Shown: one piece after another, positions 36,205-48,339 of the stretch
Layout: each line of letters begins with the position of its first letter
Position numbering within the stretch: position 1 is the stretch's first letter
NCBI GenBank assembly: GCA_964036315.1
Contig: OZ038498.1
Span: 9,967,861 to 10,031,860 of the forward strand
Direction: 5' to 3'
Source of the DNA: Acanthosepion esculentum
Taxonomy: Eukaryota > Mollusca > Cephalopoda > Sepiida > Sepiidae
Length of the DNA stretch: 64,000 nucleotides
Position numbers and translations under genes: made by a program
The notes under the pieces: generated by a model
The model's input: only the letters and a program-made list of their open reading frames with translations
Told to the model about the DNA's origin: nothing
Database searches by the model: none

Positions 36205-36551
36205 TTTATTTTTATGGCTTCTCAACCTTTTGCAGGTTATTTAAAGCCATAAATTATTTTTGAATTGTAAGAATTCTTGGAGATGATAATGATTTACTGA
36301 TACAGATCTTACTAATTAACCCATAGATGGAGGTGAGAAGAGGTGTTTTCATTTCTTTCCCAAGGGTATTTGTATTTAAGTGAATATAACAAGTCTGACT
36401 GGAATTGAATCTCAGATCTCCAATTTCAAACCATTATCCATTGCATCACTTGTACATACAAGCTTGCAGCACCTGGTATTACCAAGCAGTCACCCCTCTA
36501 GGTACTGACCAGGCTTGACATTGCTTAACTTTAGGGATTTTATGATAATCA
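36205..36551 (-). mobile_element. 5S-rRNA-derived SINE, better copy
   Basis: Minus strand 36551-36461 reads AAAGTTAAGCAATGTCAAGC, CTGGTCAGTACCTAGA, GGGTGACTGCTTGGTAATAC and CAGGTGCTGCAAGCT, which follows the 3' two thirds of eukaryotic 5S rRNA (GAAGTTAAGC, CCTGGTTAGTACTTGGATGG, GTGACCGCCTGGGAATACC). The adjoining 36205-36460 shares TTTATGGCTTCTCAACC with the 15735 copy. A 5S-headed SINE (SINE3-like) fits both; family name not certain. Confidence 0.78.
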
Positions 36552-36974
36552 CTGAAAAAAAAAAATTTACCATCTGTATTTAATTATTGTTGAAATTAAG
36601 GTCAAAGCAAAATAACATTAGCTTCTATTCAGAATAAAAAGACGTCAAGATTGAATGGTTGATTGATATTTCCAGTTGTTTACATAAGATGTCATATTTG
36701 CAATATAGAAAACGGTTCAAGGAACTACACCAAAATATTTTCTCCAAACAATTTTCTTGAAATTGTTTGAGAGAAATGTTTTTTTAAGATAAAAATATTA
36801 TTGATATTTTTTGTTTCCCAAAATTGTTAAAAGATGATCATTTTCAACCCTGCCAGCTATGAAGCCAGGTAATTCAACTGATAAAAGCTGAACTAAAACA
36901 TTTTTAGACCAATAAAGAACTCAATTAGAATATAATGTCTCTAACCCCTTTTGATTTGACCTTTGTCTCTAAAG

Positions 36975-37270
36975 ATGAGGAGGCATGGTGGAGTAATGGA
37001 TAGCGGCTCGGATTGCAGAATCGGTGAGCCAAGTTCAAATTTCATTCGAAACCATTACATTCGTGGTAATACTCTTTGGAAAGGTATGAATCCTCGTCTT
37101 CTCCGCCCAGCTATGTGTAAATAGCAGGACAGACCGGGTTCTATAGCCTTGGATGGCAACTGGTCTACCACAATAGAATATACTGCAGCAAAAAAAAAAA
37201 TCTGCCTTGTCAGTCATGTATAGAAAGAGACATGATCGCCTAAGCATGTATCATGCATGGGCGATAACTG
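36975..37270 (+). mobile_element. tRNA-derived SINE of a second type
   Basis: A tRNA-like head with CATGGTGGAGTAATGGATAG (A-box region) and AGCCAAGTTCAAATTTC (B-box region). The body is distinct from family S and has CCGCCCAGCTATGTGTAAAT, GTTCTATAGCCTTGG and a tail GCGATAACTGACTGACTGA. Single copy in this window. Confidence 0.7.
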
Positions 37271-37479
37271 ACTGACTGAATCTAAAGGTGAAATAAAAGT
37301 TGATATAGATTCTACTTTTCATTCCTCAATGATTTTTAAATAGAGAAATTAATAAAGGTATATGTCATGAAAGATTATTAGATTCAAAATAATAATGAAC
37401 AAACAGTTAATATCTGTCTGAATTTCTAGGATGAACAGCTATTATTATTATTATTATTTACATTTGGACTAAATCTTTT

Positions 37480-37590
37480 AATTGATGTTGGTATTATCTT
37501 AGCATTTTGGTCATTGCGCCCTCTGACGTTCTTCAGATGACTCAGGTAACATTCAGCTAATTTTAAACTGAATGCTTTATTCCAGTGTTC
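37480..37590 (-). mobile_element. SINE family S, inverted degenerate fragment
   Basis: TTAGCATTTTGGTCATTGCG, CCTCTGACGTTCTTCAGATG and GAATGCTTTATTCCAG match the inverted body of family S with many changes. Confidence 0.55.
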
Positions 37591-37886
37591 CTCAACTTTT
37601 TTTCTTCTTCAGGGCACCCTTGTTGAATAACTAAAACTCTGGAGCATGAAATTTGAAATTATGCTGATTTATGAAGTATCTGCTATTTTTTTTTAAAGGG
37701 GCCAATAATGACTGATTTAAAATCCCTTGAATAAGGTAAATAGGAAAGGATTATCCACTCCTTAAAAATTAAGGAATTTAGCATTCAGTTTAAAATGATA
37801 AAGACTTGAATTAGATATGGAAGTCATGTACTTAATGTCTAGATTTTTAAAAATAATTCATAAATTACTCTTCTGTTAAGTTGAGG

Positions 37887-38905
37887 TTCACCTGGCTACA
37901 TTTCAGGGAGCATTAGTTTACCTGGCTACATTTCAGGACGCATTAGTTTACTTGGCTACATTTCAGGGAGCATTAGTTCACCTGGCTACATTTCAGGACG
38001 CATTAGTTTACTTGGCTACATTTCAGGGAGCATGAGTTCACCTGGCTACATTTCAGGGAGCATTAGTTCACCTGGCTACATTTCAGGGAGCATTAGTTCA
38101 CCTGGCTACATTTCAGGGAGCATTAGTTCACCTGGCTACATTTCAGGGAGCATTAGTTCACCTGGTTACATTTCAGGACGCATTAGTTTACTTGGCTACA
38201 TTTCAGGGAGCATTAGTTCACCTGGCTACATTTCAGGACGCATTAGTTTACTTGGCTACATTTCAGGGAGCATTAGTTCACCTGGCTACATTTCAGGACG
38301 CATTAGTTTACTTGGCTACATTTCAGGGAGCATTAGTTCACCTGGCTACATTTCAGGGAGCATTAGTTCACCTGGCTACATTTCAGGACGCATTAGTTTA
38401 CTTGGCTACATTTCAGGGAGCATTAGTTCACCTGGCTACATTTCAGGACGCATTAGTTTACTTGGCTACATTTCAGGGAGCATTAGTTCACCTGGCTACA
38501 TTTCAGGATGCATTAGTTCACCTGGCTACATTTCAGGGAGCATTAGTTTACCTTGCTACATTTCAGGGAGCATTAGTTCACCTGGCTACATTTCAGGACG
38601 CATTAGTTTACTTGGCTACATTTCAGGGAGCATTAGTTCACCTGGCTACATTTCAGGACGCATTAGTTTACTTGGCTACATTTCAGGGAGCATTAGTTCA
38701 CCTGGCTACATTTCAGGACGCATTAATTTACTTGGCTACATTTCAGGGAGCATTAGTTCACCTGGCTACATTTCAGGATGCATTAGTTTACCTGGCTACA
38801 TTTCAGGGAGCATTAGTTTACCTTGCTACATTTCAGGGAGCATTAGTTTACCTGGCTATATTTCAGGGAGCATTAGTTCACCTGGCTACATTTCAGGCTG
38901 CATAA
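37887..38905. repeat. 30-bp minisatellite, about 34 copies, alternating variants
   Basis: Unit ACCTGGCTACATTTCAGGGA plus GCATTAGTTC. Two main variants (GGGAGC...TTCACC and GGACGC...TTTACT) alternate over much of the array, giving a 60-bp higher-order period. Because 30 is a multiple of three, frames stay open; one reads 296 codons of repeating SPGYISGSIS. I see no promoter or splice context to make that a gene. Confidence 0.95.
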
Positions 38906-40439
38906 TAAAAGTCTCAGTCTAAAATTCATAAATTTTCTTGAAATTAACTGAATAAAAGAAAAGTAACAAAACTTTTTGTTTGGTTGAAGTTTAATCAAAA
39001 TGTTTGCTTCAATCACAGAAACATTTTTAATCTTCCTCAGATGTTTTTTTTTATTTTCATTTCTGTTTTATGCGTCACAAAATAGAAAATATTTGTGACT
39101 TGTACAAATGTAAATGTTTATGAATCTGTGATATTTTGATGAAATAAAATAAGATTGTTTAAAAGTTTTGTTGTTTTTACTCTTATTATATCAAGTCATC
39201 CTCATATAAAGGTGTTAATATTTCATGTAACTCCTGTAACTTTTACTACTGACCAGATAAACTTAATTCATCAGTTTATTAGGAGGTCGTCTCCCAACAA
39301 GCCTCACTTTGTGACATTTTAAAAAAGTCACTTCTTAATGTCTACAATGTCTCATGCAAGTTTTGAAAAACTAAAGTAAACAACTGTTAAAGTTTGAAAT
39401 TAGTTCTCATGTATGACTGCAAATGTATGACTGGGTTGGAATAGAAGTTTGTGGGTTTTTTCATTTGGGGGTATTTACAATGCAGCCTGTTAAATTTTTT
39501 TTCCCATTAAATCATGTGGCACCCAAACATTGAAACAATTCACATATCCAAGTATTTCCAAATGCTTTACAATATGTAGATGTGTTGGGTTATAACTGCA
39601 ATGCCCTGTATCACATAAGACCTGGATTATTTTTAATCAGCATTTCAATTTGGTCATCCTTAATGACTGCACACATGCCAGAACATTGTCTTACTAATCA
39701 AAATTTCCACTTCTGAACCTACCAAACCATATACAAACAGTACTCTCAGCTATGGTACCTTCTCAATAAATGGCACACATCTTTTTTGCTGTTGATACAG
39801 TGTTTTTTCCTTTCTCATTTTTCTCCATTTTCAGTTTTGTAAAACAGTTAAAATTTCCAATCCACACATGAATCAGATCGACATGTAACCTTTCAGAATA
39901 TGTATAAATTTTGGTCAGGTGAAATGAAATCTCTTGTTCTCTATTTATCCCCAATACAACTAATTTTTTGGTCTGTTTTTTTGGCGGACAACAATGCATT
40001 CTGTCTTCTGAGAGTTAATAGACTTTTCTTCATGTTTTCCTTTCCTGTTTTATCTAAGAGTTTTCTTTTGTTTTTCAATGGATGCACAAAAACTGGATAA
40101 AAAGCAAATCATAACTTTTTGTAACTTGCCTTCCAACACTTTTATGAAAATACTATCATAAAAAAATATGCATTTTGATAGCAAAAAAGTGCAGTTTTAT
40201 TCAAAGTTTTGTGTGCAGTAATTTGATATATTTTTGATTGTTTAAACAATTTATTTTTAAAATTGTTCTTATAGGATTTTTCTGATGAGGCTTTTGTCAG
40301 AGGTTTCAGTTTCTCTTGATATTATCTTGACACTGATATTTTTGTAATGTTTCAGAAGGGGCCCATAAAAGGACCTTCCTCTGTTCGGAAGATCAACAAA
40401 AAGTAAAAATATTATTGACCTTGTTTCCATGAACTTTTG
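38906..40439. other. Intergenic, nothing recognised
   Basis: AT-rich DNA with short opposed frames that overlap antisense at 39763-40100. No family identified. Confidence 0.5.
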
Positions 40440-40760
40440 GTTTGGTTTATTTTATGGCATATCAACCTCAAGATTTTTATTGCTGGTAACATTTTTTTTT
40501 TCAAAAATTTATTGCTGGTAATAACCTTTTAAAAAACGTATTGCTGGTATTAAAACCTATTTTTCTACTTTTATAGTGTTTTGACCCCAGTTTGTGGGTC
40601 AACTATTTGCCCATAGCTGGGACCCTAACAGGTGCTACCACCCTGGGTCAGGGTGGACCTGGGAACACCAGCAATTAAGAGGTGGTTACAAGCTCCACAA
40701 ACCTCCTGATGAGAAGCCTTGCTGCTGGACGTAGTTTAACGTCTTACCCAGAAAGGCATG
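40440..40760 (-). repeat. Dispersed repeat family A, copy 4
   Basis: TATGGCATATCAACCTCAAG, three TATTGCTGGTA units, GCCCATAGCTGGGACCC, CAGGTGCTACCACCCTGG and GGACCTGGGAACACCAGC, in the same order and orientation as copy 3. Confidence 0.8.
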
Positions 40761-41154
40761 AACTTTTGCATCAAAATTTGTAAATGGAAAATTCTTCTCA
40801 TCACCCCCACCCCAAAAATCTGTCTTTAGATGTCTTTAAATCTACAAGAAATATAAAAAAAACATTTTTTTTCATACTGTTTCAAATTATTACATTGATA
40901 TATTTGTTTTATTTAATTCAATGTAACATTGCTTCTTCTTTTTGTAAAGATGCTATTTTATCCAAGTTTTAGAAATGATCTGCTAATTTGACATTTATCA
41001 ATTTGAATAAAAGTAAATAACTGTTTTTAAAAAAAAGAAGAAAAAAAAGAAAGTTTGCTTATCTATATTAAGCAATTTTTTTAAACATATCAACAGCAGT
41101 TTGTGATGGATTTTATGTCATAAAAACAAATTCTAACAACTGCTGCTTAAAAGG

Positions 41155-42184
41155 TTGCAGTATATGAAGGTTGTTGAAAAAGTTCTATGTACTTTTGGTC
41201 CAACAATGCTTAAGCACTGTAATCCCATCATGGAAGAAGTTGGTGCCCTGGTCATCCAAAAACACAGGATATGATATCCTTGTTTCCAAAATGGTGCCAT
41301 GCAGATTGGATTTGAGTTTAGAAAACAGGAAGAAGTCAGATGGAGCTTAAGTCTAGCGAGTAAAGGGATTGGGTCACAATTTAAAGCCACAGGTGGCTGC
41401 TTCAGATACTGCAACCTGAGCAGTGTGAATTTGCACATTATCCCGGAGCAAGCGAACACCTGTCCTCAGCTTCCCACTGCATTTCAACTTGATTGCTTCC
41501 TCTTCAACTGTCCATTAATAGTACTATCCATTAATAGTTTTCACATTTTCTATTTGTGATTACATCTTCCGCATCCAAAAAAAACAGAAACTGTCACCTT
41601 GCCAACAGACACTTCCTGCTTGAAATTCTTATGGGGTGGGAAACCGGAGTGTATCTGCTGTTTGCTTTGAATATTTGATTCATGTTCGAAGTGATGAACC
41701 CAGGTTTCATGCTGAGTTACTATCCATCTGCTATGGAAATTCTCGGGGTTAGCACAGAAGTGATTCATAAGTGGCCTATAAATGTCAACCTTTTTCAGCT
41801 TCTGCTCTGGTATCAGCATTCTTGGATTCATCTTGTGGACAGCTTGCTCATCTTCAAGATCTCTGTTAAAACAGTGCAGACCAAACCAGAACTAATGCCT
41901 ACAGACTTGGCTATCTGCCGCACAGTAAGACGTCTGTCATCCAAAACCATACGGTGAATGCCATCAACTTGTTCATCAGTGATTGAGGTTTTTGGATAAC
42001 CTGACCAAGGTTCATCTTTTGTGTTGTCCTGACCCCACTTGAATTCCGCAGCCCATTTTTTCACAGTTGCATAGGAAACAGAGTCTTCAGCAAGTATATT
42101 TACCATATATTCATGGATTTTCTTGGGTGTCATGCTTTTCTTTTGCAGATACTTTATGACTGCACAGGCCTCTGTTTTGTCCAT
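41155..42184 (-). pseudogene. mariner transposase, dead copy
   Basis: Minus strand from 42184: N-terminal helix-turn-helix region (MDKTEACAVIKYLQKKSMTP, YATVKKWAAEF), then TDEQVDGIHRMVLDDRRLTV. After a frameshift near 41830 comes a block like ETWVHHFEHES and FPPHKNFKQE, where the first catalytic Asp is replaced by His (QHETW instead of DE-W). The C-terminal part below 41460 is broken over several frames. Mariner by domain order and motifs; inactive. Confidence 0.88.
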
Positions 42185-42389
42185 TTTTAGATTTGTTGCA
42201 TGCCTCTCACCTTTGAACCTGCACAGAAATCTGAATTAGTTTTTCTAGTTTTATAAGAAGTGGTGGTGTGTTACCACAACAAAAATTTTCAGCTATGGCT
42301 CTTTCTTTCTGGGTGAGGCTTAGAAAATTTTGAACAATGTGGTGATTACCACCACCATCATACATAGAAATTGTACGACAAGCATTCAT

Positions 42390-43010
42390 TGGTTAATCTC
42401 CACAAAACTAGCTTGCTGATTGGTCAATTCCGACCAATCAAATTGCCTGCATGCTACAAATCTGTTTTCCCATGTACTAAGGTTGAGCCGATCACGTGAT
42501 ACACCATCTTATATAAACAAAACATGAGTGGTTCTCTGTCTCTTTTTCATCACTCTCGTGTCTCATTCCTTGCTGCCAAAATGTAACCTTCAAGAAATCC
42601 TGTCTTGACCATGCAGTCAGACGTTAAAGAACATTATCAACATTCACGCAAGTACAACTCTTAACTCTTCTGAACATCTTACCAACTTGTACAATACACA
42701 ATTCCTAACATGCAACAGGAACTCATTCTTCTAAACTACAGCTTAATAGTTAATCCAACCCTTACGAGCTCAGATACAAATATTTCCAAATCTAAGAGAC
42801 ATAACTCTATCAAACCTTCAGCCTATATGCATGTACATCAAACACTAATAAATTCAATTGTTATGTCTTGTATTTTATACCATGTGCGATTTTACGTCAT
42901 ATATAAATTGCATTGTGACCGCTGAATTGGATAGTGACCTCTAGCATCTTTGCATGATCTTAATCACGCCATGACAAAATAAAATAATTGTGGCGGGACC
43001 CACAACATGA
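42390..43010 (-). repeat. Repeat family B, copy 2 (possible solo LTR)
   Basis: 42390-42670 is homologous in inverted orientation to 13870-14170. On the minus strand the block would begin TGTTGTGGGTCCCGCC near 43010 and contain a TATA-like TTATATAAGATGG near 42515, as an LTR would. No internal region or second LTR was found, so this is only a possibility. Confidence 0.4.
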
Positions 43011-43033
43011 TTGGCGAAGCCTGCTACAACAAA

Positions 43034-43250
43034 ACTTGTATATATTTCTTTTATTCATCTCCTCAAAAACAAGGCATTAAAGCCACCAAGACACAAGGAA
43101 TTACTGTATATGAAAGATTATGAGAAAATTAAAATATTATTAAGGAGAGAGAACAATAAAAGAACTGAAATTAAGAAGACAAAAGATAATGATTGACATT
43201 GCATTTGAACTTTTGAAGATCAAAGCAAGAGGCCAGAAGAAAGTGGGACA
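43034..43250 (-). mobile_element. LINE 3' end fragment (same family as 2527-3330)
   Basis: Shares GGCATTAAAGCCACCAAGAC, AAGGAATTACTG and GATTGACATTGCATTTGAAC with the 3' region of the 2.5-kb LINE copy, in the same relative orientation. Non-coding. Confidence 0.65.
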
Positions 43251-43489
43251 AGCTTTTTTTTAAATCTATCATTCATCTATAAATCAGTATCATCAAAATA
43301 TGCCTAAACGTAAAAAAGAAGAGTCTTGTAAAAATCAAAAATAAAAACTGTCTTTAATAATAGAAAAATGCTTAGTCATATAATCACATTTTGCGCTAAG
43401 AAAATAAAGTTACCTCCCTTGAACTATCAGTACTTTCAAAATGAGTTATTTCCCTTAGACTTTAAATTCAGCGGATTTTTTGTCTTATT

Positions 43490-43660
43490 TTCTTTAAATA
43501 CAGAATTATTTCTTTTAATCATTTCATCTCAAGTAAGGTCATAAAGCAACTAAGACACAAGAGGTTACTAAGTGTTAGAGAATGTGAGAAAACTACTATT
43601 AAGGAGAGATGATAATAAAAGAATAATAATTAAGAAGATAAGATATTGGTTGATTTAATT
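43490..43660 (-). mobile_element. LINE 3' end fragment, second copy
   Basis: AAGGTCATAAAGCAACTAAG, ACACAAGAGGTTACT and the GGAGAGATGATAATAAAAG run parallel 43050-43190 with divergence. Confidence 0.6.
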
Positions 43661-43997
43661 TAGAGTAGAGACTCATTTTCTCGATTTTTTGCTGTTTTGG
43701 GCAAAACATCAGATAGACTCCCTAAGTTTAGGAAGGATGGAGATTATAGGAGCAGAAAAGTTGTGTTAACAGATGAGAAAATTAGCCCGAATGAAGTTAT
43801 GAATAAATACCACCAAAAACAATACATTTCAGTTTCTTTAAACAAACTATTCATTGTGATATTTACAATGCTTTGCAAGACATTTTTATGTCTATACATT
43901 CTTTTTTATAGATGCAAATATTTAAGTAAATGCTCTGTTTATAATAAACAGTATTAACCGGCCTGAATGTCCGAGAAATTTTCATAGAAAATATGTG

Positions 43998-44079
43998 TCC
44001 TCCGACAGGAATCGAACCTGTATCCTATACGGAACCGTCATATAGCCTGACGTGATTTTACCGATTGAGCAACTGAGGA
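43998..44079 (-). tRNA. tRNA-like sequence, probably a pseudo-tRNA or SINE head
   Basis: On the minus strand the T arm is perfect (ACAGG-TTCGATT-CCTGT) and the acceptor pairs TCCTCAG with CGGAGGA except for one A-G. The D arm is weak, and the anticodon-like loop (stem CGTCA/TGACG) lacks the universal T33. The extra arm is long. The flanks contain two direct copies of AAAATAATTGTCGGACTTTG at 44159 and 44316. A functional gene is unlikely. Confidence 0.45.
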
Positions 44080-45109
44080 GCATTCCGGTTAGCAAGGTCG
44101 ATTTTACTGTTTTTAAACTACAATGTTCCATGATTATGTATAAACATTAAAAATGTCTTAAAATAATTGTCGGACTTTGTCCAGTTCATAATGTGTGACG
44201 TCGTTTGTTTACATTTTGATACGCATCGAGCAGATATGAATGTACGAGAGAAATTCATGGAAAATTGTAGTTAACTATAAAAAAAGAAAAGAATGTATAA
44301 ACATAAAACTGTCTTAAAATAATTGTCGGACTTTGTCTATTTCATAATGCTTTGTAAATATACGTATATATTTACCGTACTTATCTGGACTTACATATCC
44401 CCAATCGGGCTGGGCTTTGAAAGTTTCTCTTTTAATATAATATGCTTGAGCCTAAAGGGGCTGTACTCTTCTTCGGGTGATGGCTATCGTCATTACCTGT
44501 CGCCCGAGGCTTCACAAAAAAAGAAAAAGAAAAAGTAAAGTGCTAAGGAAACGCAAGGACGACGAAGACAGGAGCTGTTAAATAATCATTGGCACATTTT
44601 CACTGTTCTTGTCATTATAGAACTGATAGGGCACAAATACATGTAACAAACTCTTGAGTTATGAGTTGTGAATTAATCACAGATTAGTTAATGTGATTAC
44701 TCTTATTTCATTTTAAAAGTAATTTTAAATATCAGTTTTTTTAAAGGATAAATTTGATACTGGATAAATTATTATCAGTATGTAAAGTGAAATATAATTC
44801 CAGAATGAGGGCATCTTTAATGAATGTATAAAACTTTTCTTTATTGTGTGACACCAAGCTACATTTTTATTTGAATATTCACTCTCGTATAAAAATACAA
44901 TGTGCAATAAAGTCGGTGTTGAAGAAGCAGGTATAGTTCAGCAGAATTTCAAAAATTCTTAATTACAATAAGAAGAAGAAAAAGAAGAACACCAATAGAG
45001 CAAAATAAGCCAAGACAATCCAAGGAATTACATTGTTTTGTTGCATATTATTATTTATAATATACGACAATAACAAAGCAAAATGATCCTAAAATGGAAA
45101 TAGTATCTG
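44080..45109. other. Intergenic, no gene seen
   Basis: Holds the direct repeat noted with the tRNA-like sequence and a block near 44400-44520 with CTTCGGGTGATGG and TGTCGCCCGAGGC followed by an A-rich tail. That pattern suggests another retroposon end, unassigned. Confidence 0.4.
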
Positions 45110-46545
45110 TCTCAAGAAATGAATACAATATGGGAACCAGTAATAAGGAGTGCCAGAGAAAAGCGATAATAACAACGAAAATTGCAATATGAGCACTGGT
45201 AAAAATGGTTGCTGAAGACATTAAGTTTATAAGTCATACACGGATGTCATTAAAGACATGGCACAGTGAATAAAGGGCATTGTTTAGATCCAGTGACAGG
45301 AGTTCAATATCTGGTTAAGGCAGTGGAGAACTTGGAGAGGTGAATTAACAGGAGATAATTGATAACTGTATAGGATACAAATCCTATATCATTCCAAAAA
45401 AATACTAGATACACAAAGTAGATTTGTACACCCGCAAAATCGGATCAAAACGACTAAAAACATTTTTTCGCAATAAGGTATGAAATTAATTTTCTGACCA
45501 ATGAAAGGAGGCGATTTCCTAAACTGAGAAAAAAGTAACGAGCCAGTGTGAAAAAGAAGTCAGCCATAAATAGAGAGACTCAAGTCAATCACCAGTCAGA
45601 AGGGCGCAGATATCAAAGAGGACATAGGACTGACAGTCAAGTCCATCACTGACTCAACCTGACACTAAGAGCAGAAAGTGGGGTAGGAAAGGTAAACAAC
45701 AACAACAAATTTACAACTGACTCCAAAACAATTCCACCCGATAAGTACATTTTCCTCTTATCTTTTATTTCTCATTCACACTCTCTTTTTCAACTTAAAT
45801 TGATTGCCCCTTTTTCCTTTTTCACCAACTCGGCGGATACAACAAAAACAAGAAACAGACATTACTACTCTGTTGAAAGACAGTGAACACATAATTTTTT
45901 ATTCAAATCACATTTACTTAAATGAACTAAAAAGCATTAATCTTTTATGCAAACAAGATACATAAATATACAAATTTGTTTATTTTGCATGAATGTCATA
46001 AAATGTACGATATTCTATTTTTCTACAAACATTCCTTATCGCGTTGTCTTTTCTTGAAATTTGCGTTGTATTTTGTGGACAGTGTATCCCGCATTAAATT
46101 CTCCTTTTAATACGGGTATGCTGTACTCCACAACTGACATCTATTAGACATGGCATGTGGAATAAGAACAGTCTACCCCAGCAAGCGAAATAAAGGGTTC
46201 AGTTCAACATTCCTACCACCTGAAGAAGACCAGAGCATACAACGACTGAAACGTTGTGATAAATATGGCAACAAAGATGAGGACAATAGTCTGAATAATG
46301 TAAATAGTGTACATAATACCTCATCTCAGAAATATAGACAGATACTGAATGGCCGAAACGTAATAAATATGGCGACAATGATGAGGACAATAGTCCGAAT
46401 AATGTAAATAGTGTACATATTACCTCATCTCAGAAATATAGACAGATACTGAATGGCCGAAACGTTGTAATAAATATAGCGACAAAGATGAGGGCAATAG
46501 TCCGAATAATGTAAATAGTGTAATAGAAATAGTGTTCACACCCAA
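45110..46545 (+). mobile_element. SINE family S with Penelope 3' spacer, split by an insertion
   Basis: 45117-45265 repeats the spacer seen at 21125-21345 (AATACAATATGGGAACCAGT then AATAAGGAGT). The tRNA-like head (CATGGCACAGTGAATAAAGG) and body run to about 45370. The SINE resumes at about 46133 (ACTGACATCTATTAGACATG) with body and tail. The tail unit of about 105 bp (ACCTCATCTCAGAAATATAG ... GACAATAGTCCGAATAATG) is repeated about three times at 46230-46530. Confidence 0.82.
45371..46132. mobile_element. Unclassified insertion of about 760 bp inside a SINE
   Basis: Sequence between the two SINE halves. It is delimited by the SINE interruption rather than by recognised ends. It contains short GC-richer parts (GTCAGAAGGGCGCAGA) and no long frame. 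No clear inverted ends or target duplication are visible. Confidence 0.5.
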
Positions 46546-47166
46546 AAGGGATACAGTCAAGGGGTTATAGCAGTCTGACTTAAAGGAAAGAAAAATATGT
46601 GTGGTTAAGAAAAAAATGTTTCATTTTTATTAACTAGGATTAAATTTGTCTACAAATTTGGGGAGGTGGGGGGTCTTTTGCAGTAATTCCCAAGATGGGA
46701 ACCAACAACAGGCAAAACAAAGTTGCAATTGAGTTTTAATAACATTAATTCATTAATTAAATTTCATGAACATTTATTTTATTTGCTCATTTATTTCACA
46801 GATAATAACACTGATTCAAAACATTATTACTTATTTCTACTATACAATAACCAAAAGAAAAAAAGCCTTTGTTTCCACTTGCAATTATTAGAATATAAAA
46901 ATGAATAGGAGAAAAAATACAACCAATTTTCAACCAACGAAGTATTCAATTTTTTTGTTGTTGATATGCTTTGATTATGATGACACTGTGTCTGGCCTAC
47001 GTTTATTAGCAAACAATATGGAAAAGCAGTGTCTGCAAGGAAGACACTCATTTCACGACTTGAAAAGAAATAAAGAAGACATGTGGTTAAACATATAATA
47101 ATTTATAATAAATAATAAATGTAAAATTATATAAAAACAATTAAAATGTGAATAAAAAAAAGACTA
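46546..47166. other. Intergenic, nothing recognised
   Basis: AT-rich. Frames at 46723-47098 overlap on both strands and are treated as chance. Confidence 0.5.
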
Positions 47167-48330
47167 CGAGGGTGGGATGAAAAATTCATAGGCTGACTAT
47201 GATGAAATGATGCTAGAGTTGGGAAATCTTGCATGCATTAATTTCAACTCTTCTCATCAATAGCTGCATTGTTTCTCTCCAGGTAACCTGATATCTGAAT
47301 GTTCAAAGAAGACTGTTTATCCTGTTGGTTAAAAAGTTAATCAACAGCTGATATGACGTCATCATCACTGCGATACTGGTTCCAAACAAAGTGTTTTTCA
47401 TGTTGGGGAACAGATGATCGTCAAATCATAATAGGAAAGGTGATGAACTACTTCAAAGCCACAGTGACGCACAGCAACAATTGAAACTAAGAACTGGTGC
47501 TGGAGCATTGTCCGGATAAAACAAAACCCTTTCCGTTCGTTTTCCTGCGTGTTTGGTCTTGATAAATTTTTGTAACTGCCTCAGCAAGTTGGCATAGTAC
47601 TCTCCATTGATGGTGTGGCCCTCTTAAAGATAGTCAATAAATACAATGCATTTTGCACCACAAAAAAAAACGAGAACATTACCTTCATTGCAGATGAAAC
47701 GACCTTGACCTTCTTTGCAGCAGGTGAGAGGAGTATTTCCAGTGTATGGATTGTCTCGTTGTCTCTGGCTCAAAGTGATGAACACAACACTCATCCAGGT
47801 TAGGAAATATTCAAAGAAACCAGCTGGATCTGCCTCAAACAATATCAGATTTTTTCTTGTGATGTGATCAGCCTAGACGCTATTGATCAGGTGTTAGATG
47901 ACGTGAAATCCACCGAGAATAAACCTTTTTTCATGCTCAGTTCACTGTACATAATATTCTAAACTATCTCACATGATATGCTAATAAACTTGGCTTATTT
48001 GATTTACAGTCAATCGCTTGTCATCCATCACCATGTGCTGAACATAATCAATGTTTTCTTCGGTGCTGGCAGTTGCAGGACGTCCAAACATTGAGTCATC
48101 TTCAAAACTCTCCACTCCTCTCCTAAATTCAGATGCCTAATTTTGCACTGTTGATAAAATTGGAGCATCATCCCCTAATATAGCAACCATGTTAGCATGA
48201 ATGTTCTTATGGGCTAAACCCCTTTGCTGCAGGTACTTGATAAAACGACGGTGACAGATTTGTTCATTTTCAAAAGGTTACTACCAGATACTTTTGAAAT
48301 CAGTTTATCTGGAAAGTAACAATGCAATTA
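47167..48330 (-). pseudogene. Degenerate mariner with about 115-bp left terminal repeat
   Basis: Starts after TA at 47165-47166 with CGAGGGTGGGATGAAAAATT. Minus-strand pieces resemble mariner transposase: MDDKRLTVNQIS near 48050-48000; DNAPAP near 47490 where the second catalytic region (HDNAPAH) should be; and LFPNMKNTLFG near 47400. Stops and frameshifts occur throughout. The terminal repeat (47167-47285) reappears inverted as the units of the satellite to the right. Confidence 0.75.
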
Positions 48331-48339
48331 TTAATTAAT

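Noticed and set aside
38032..38922. 296-codon frame as a repeat protein gene
   Set aside because: The frame stays open only because the unit is 30 bp; no start context, splice site or neighbouring coding sequence supports a gene.
43998..44079. Functional tRNA gene
   Set aside because: The D arm is poor, the anticodon-like loop lacks T33 and the acceptor has a mismatch. It is kept only as tRNA-like at low confidence.
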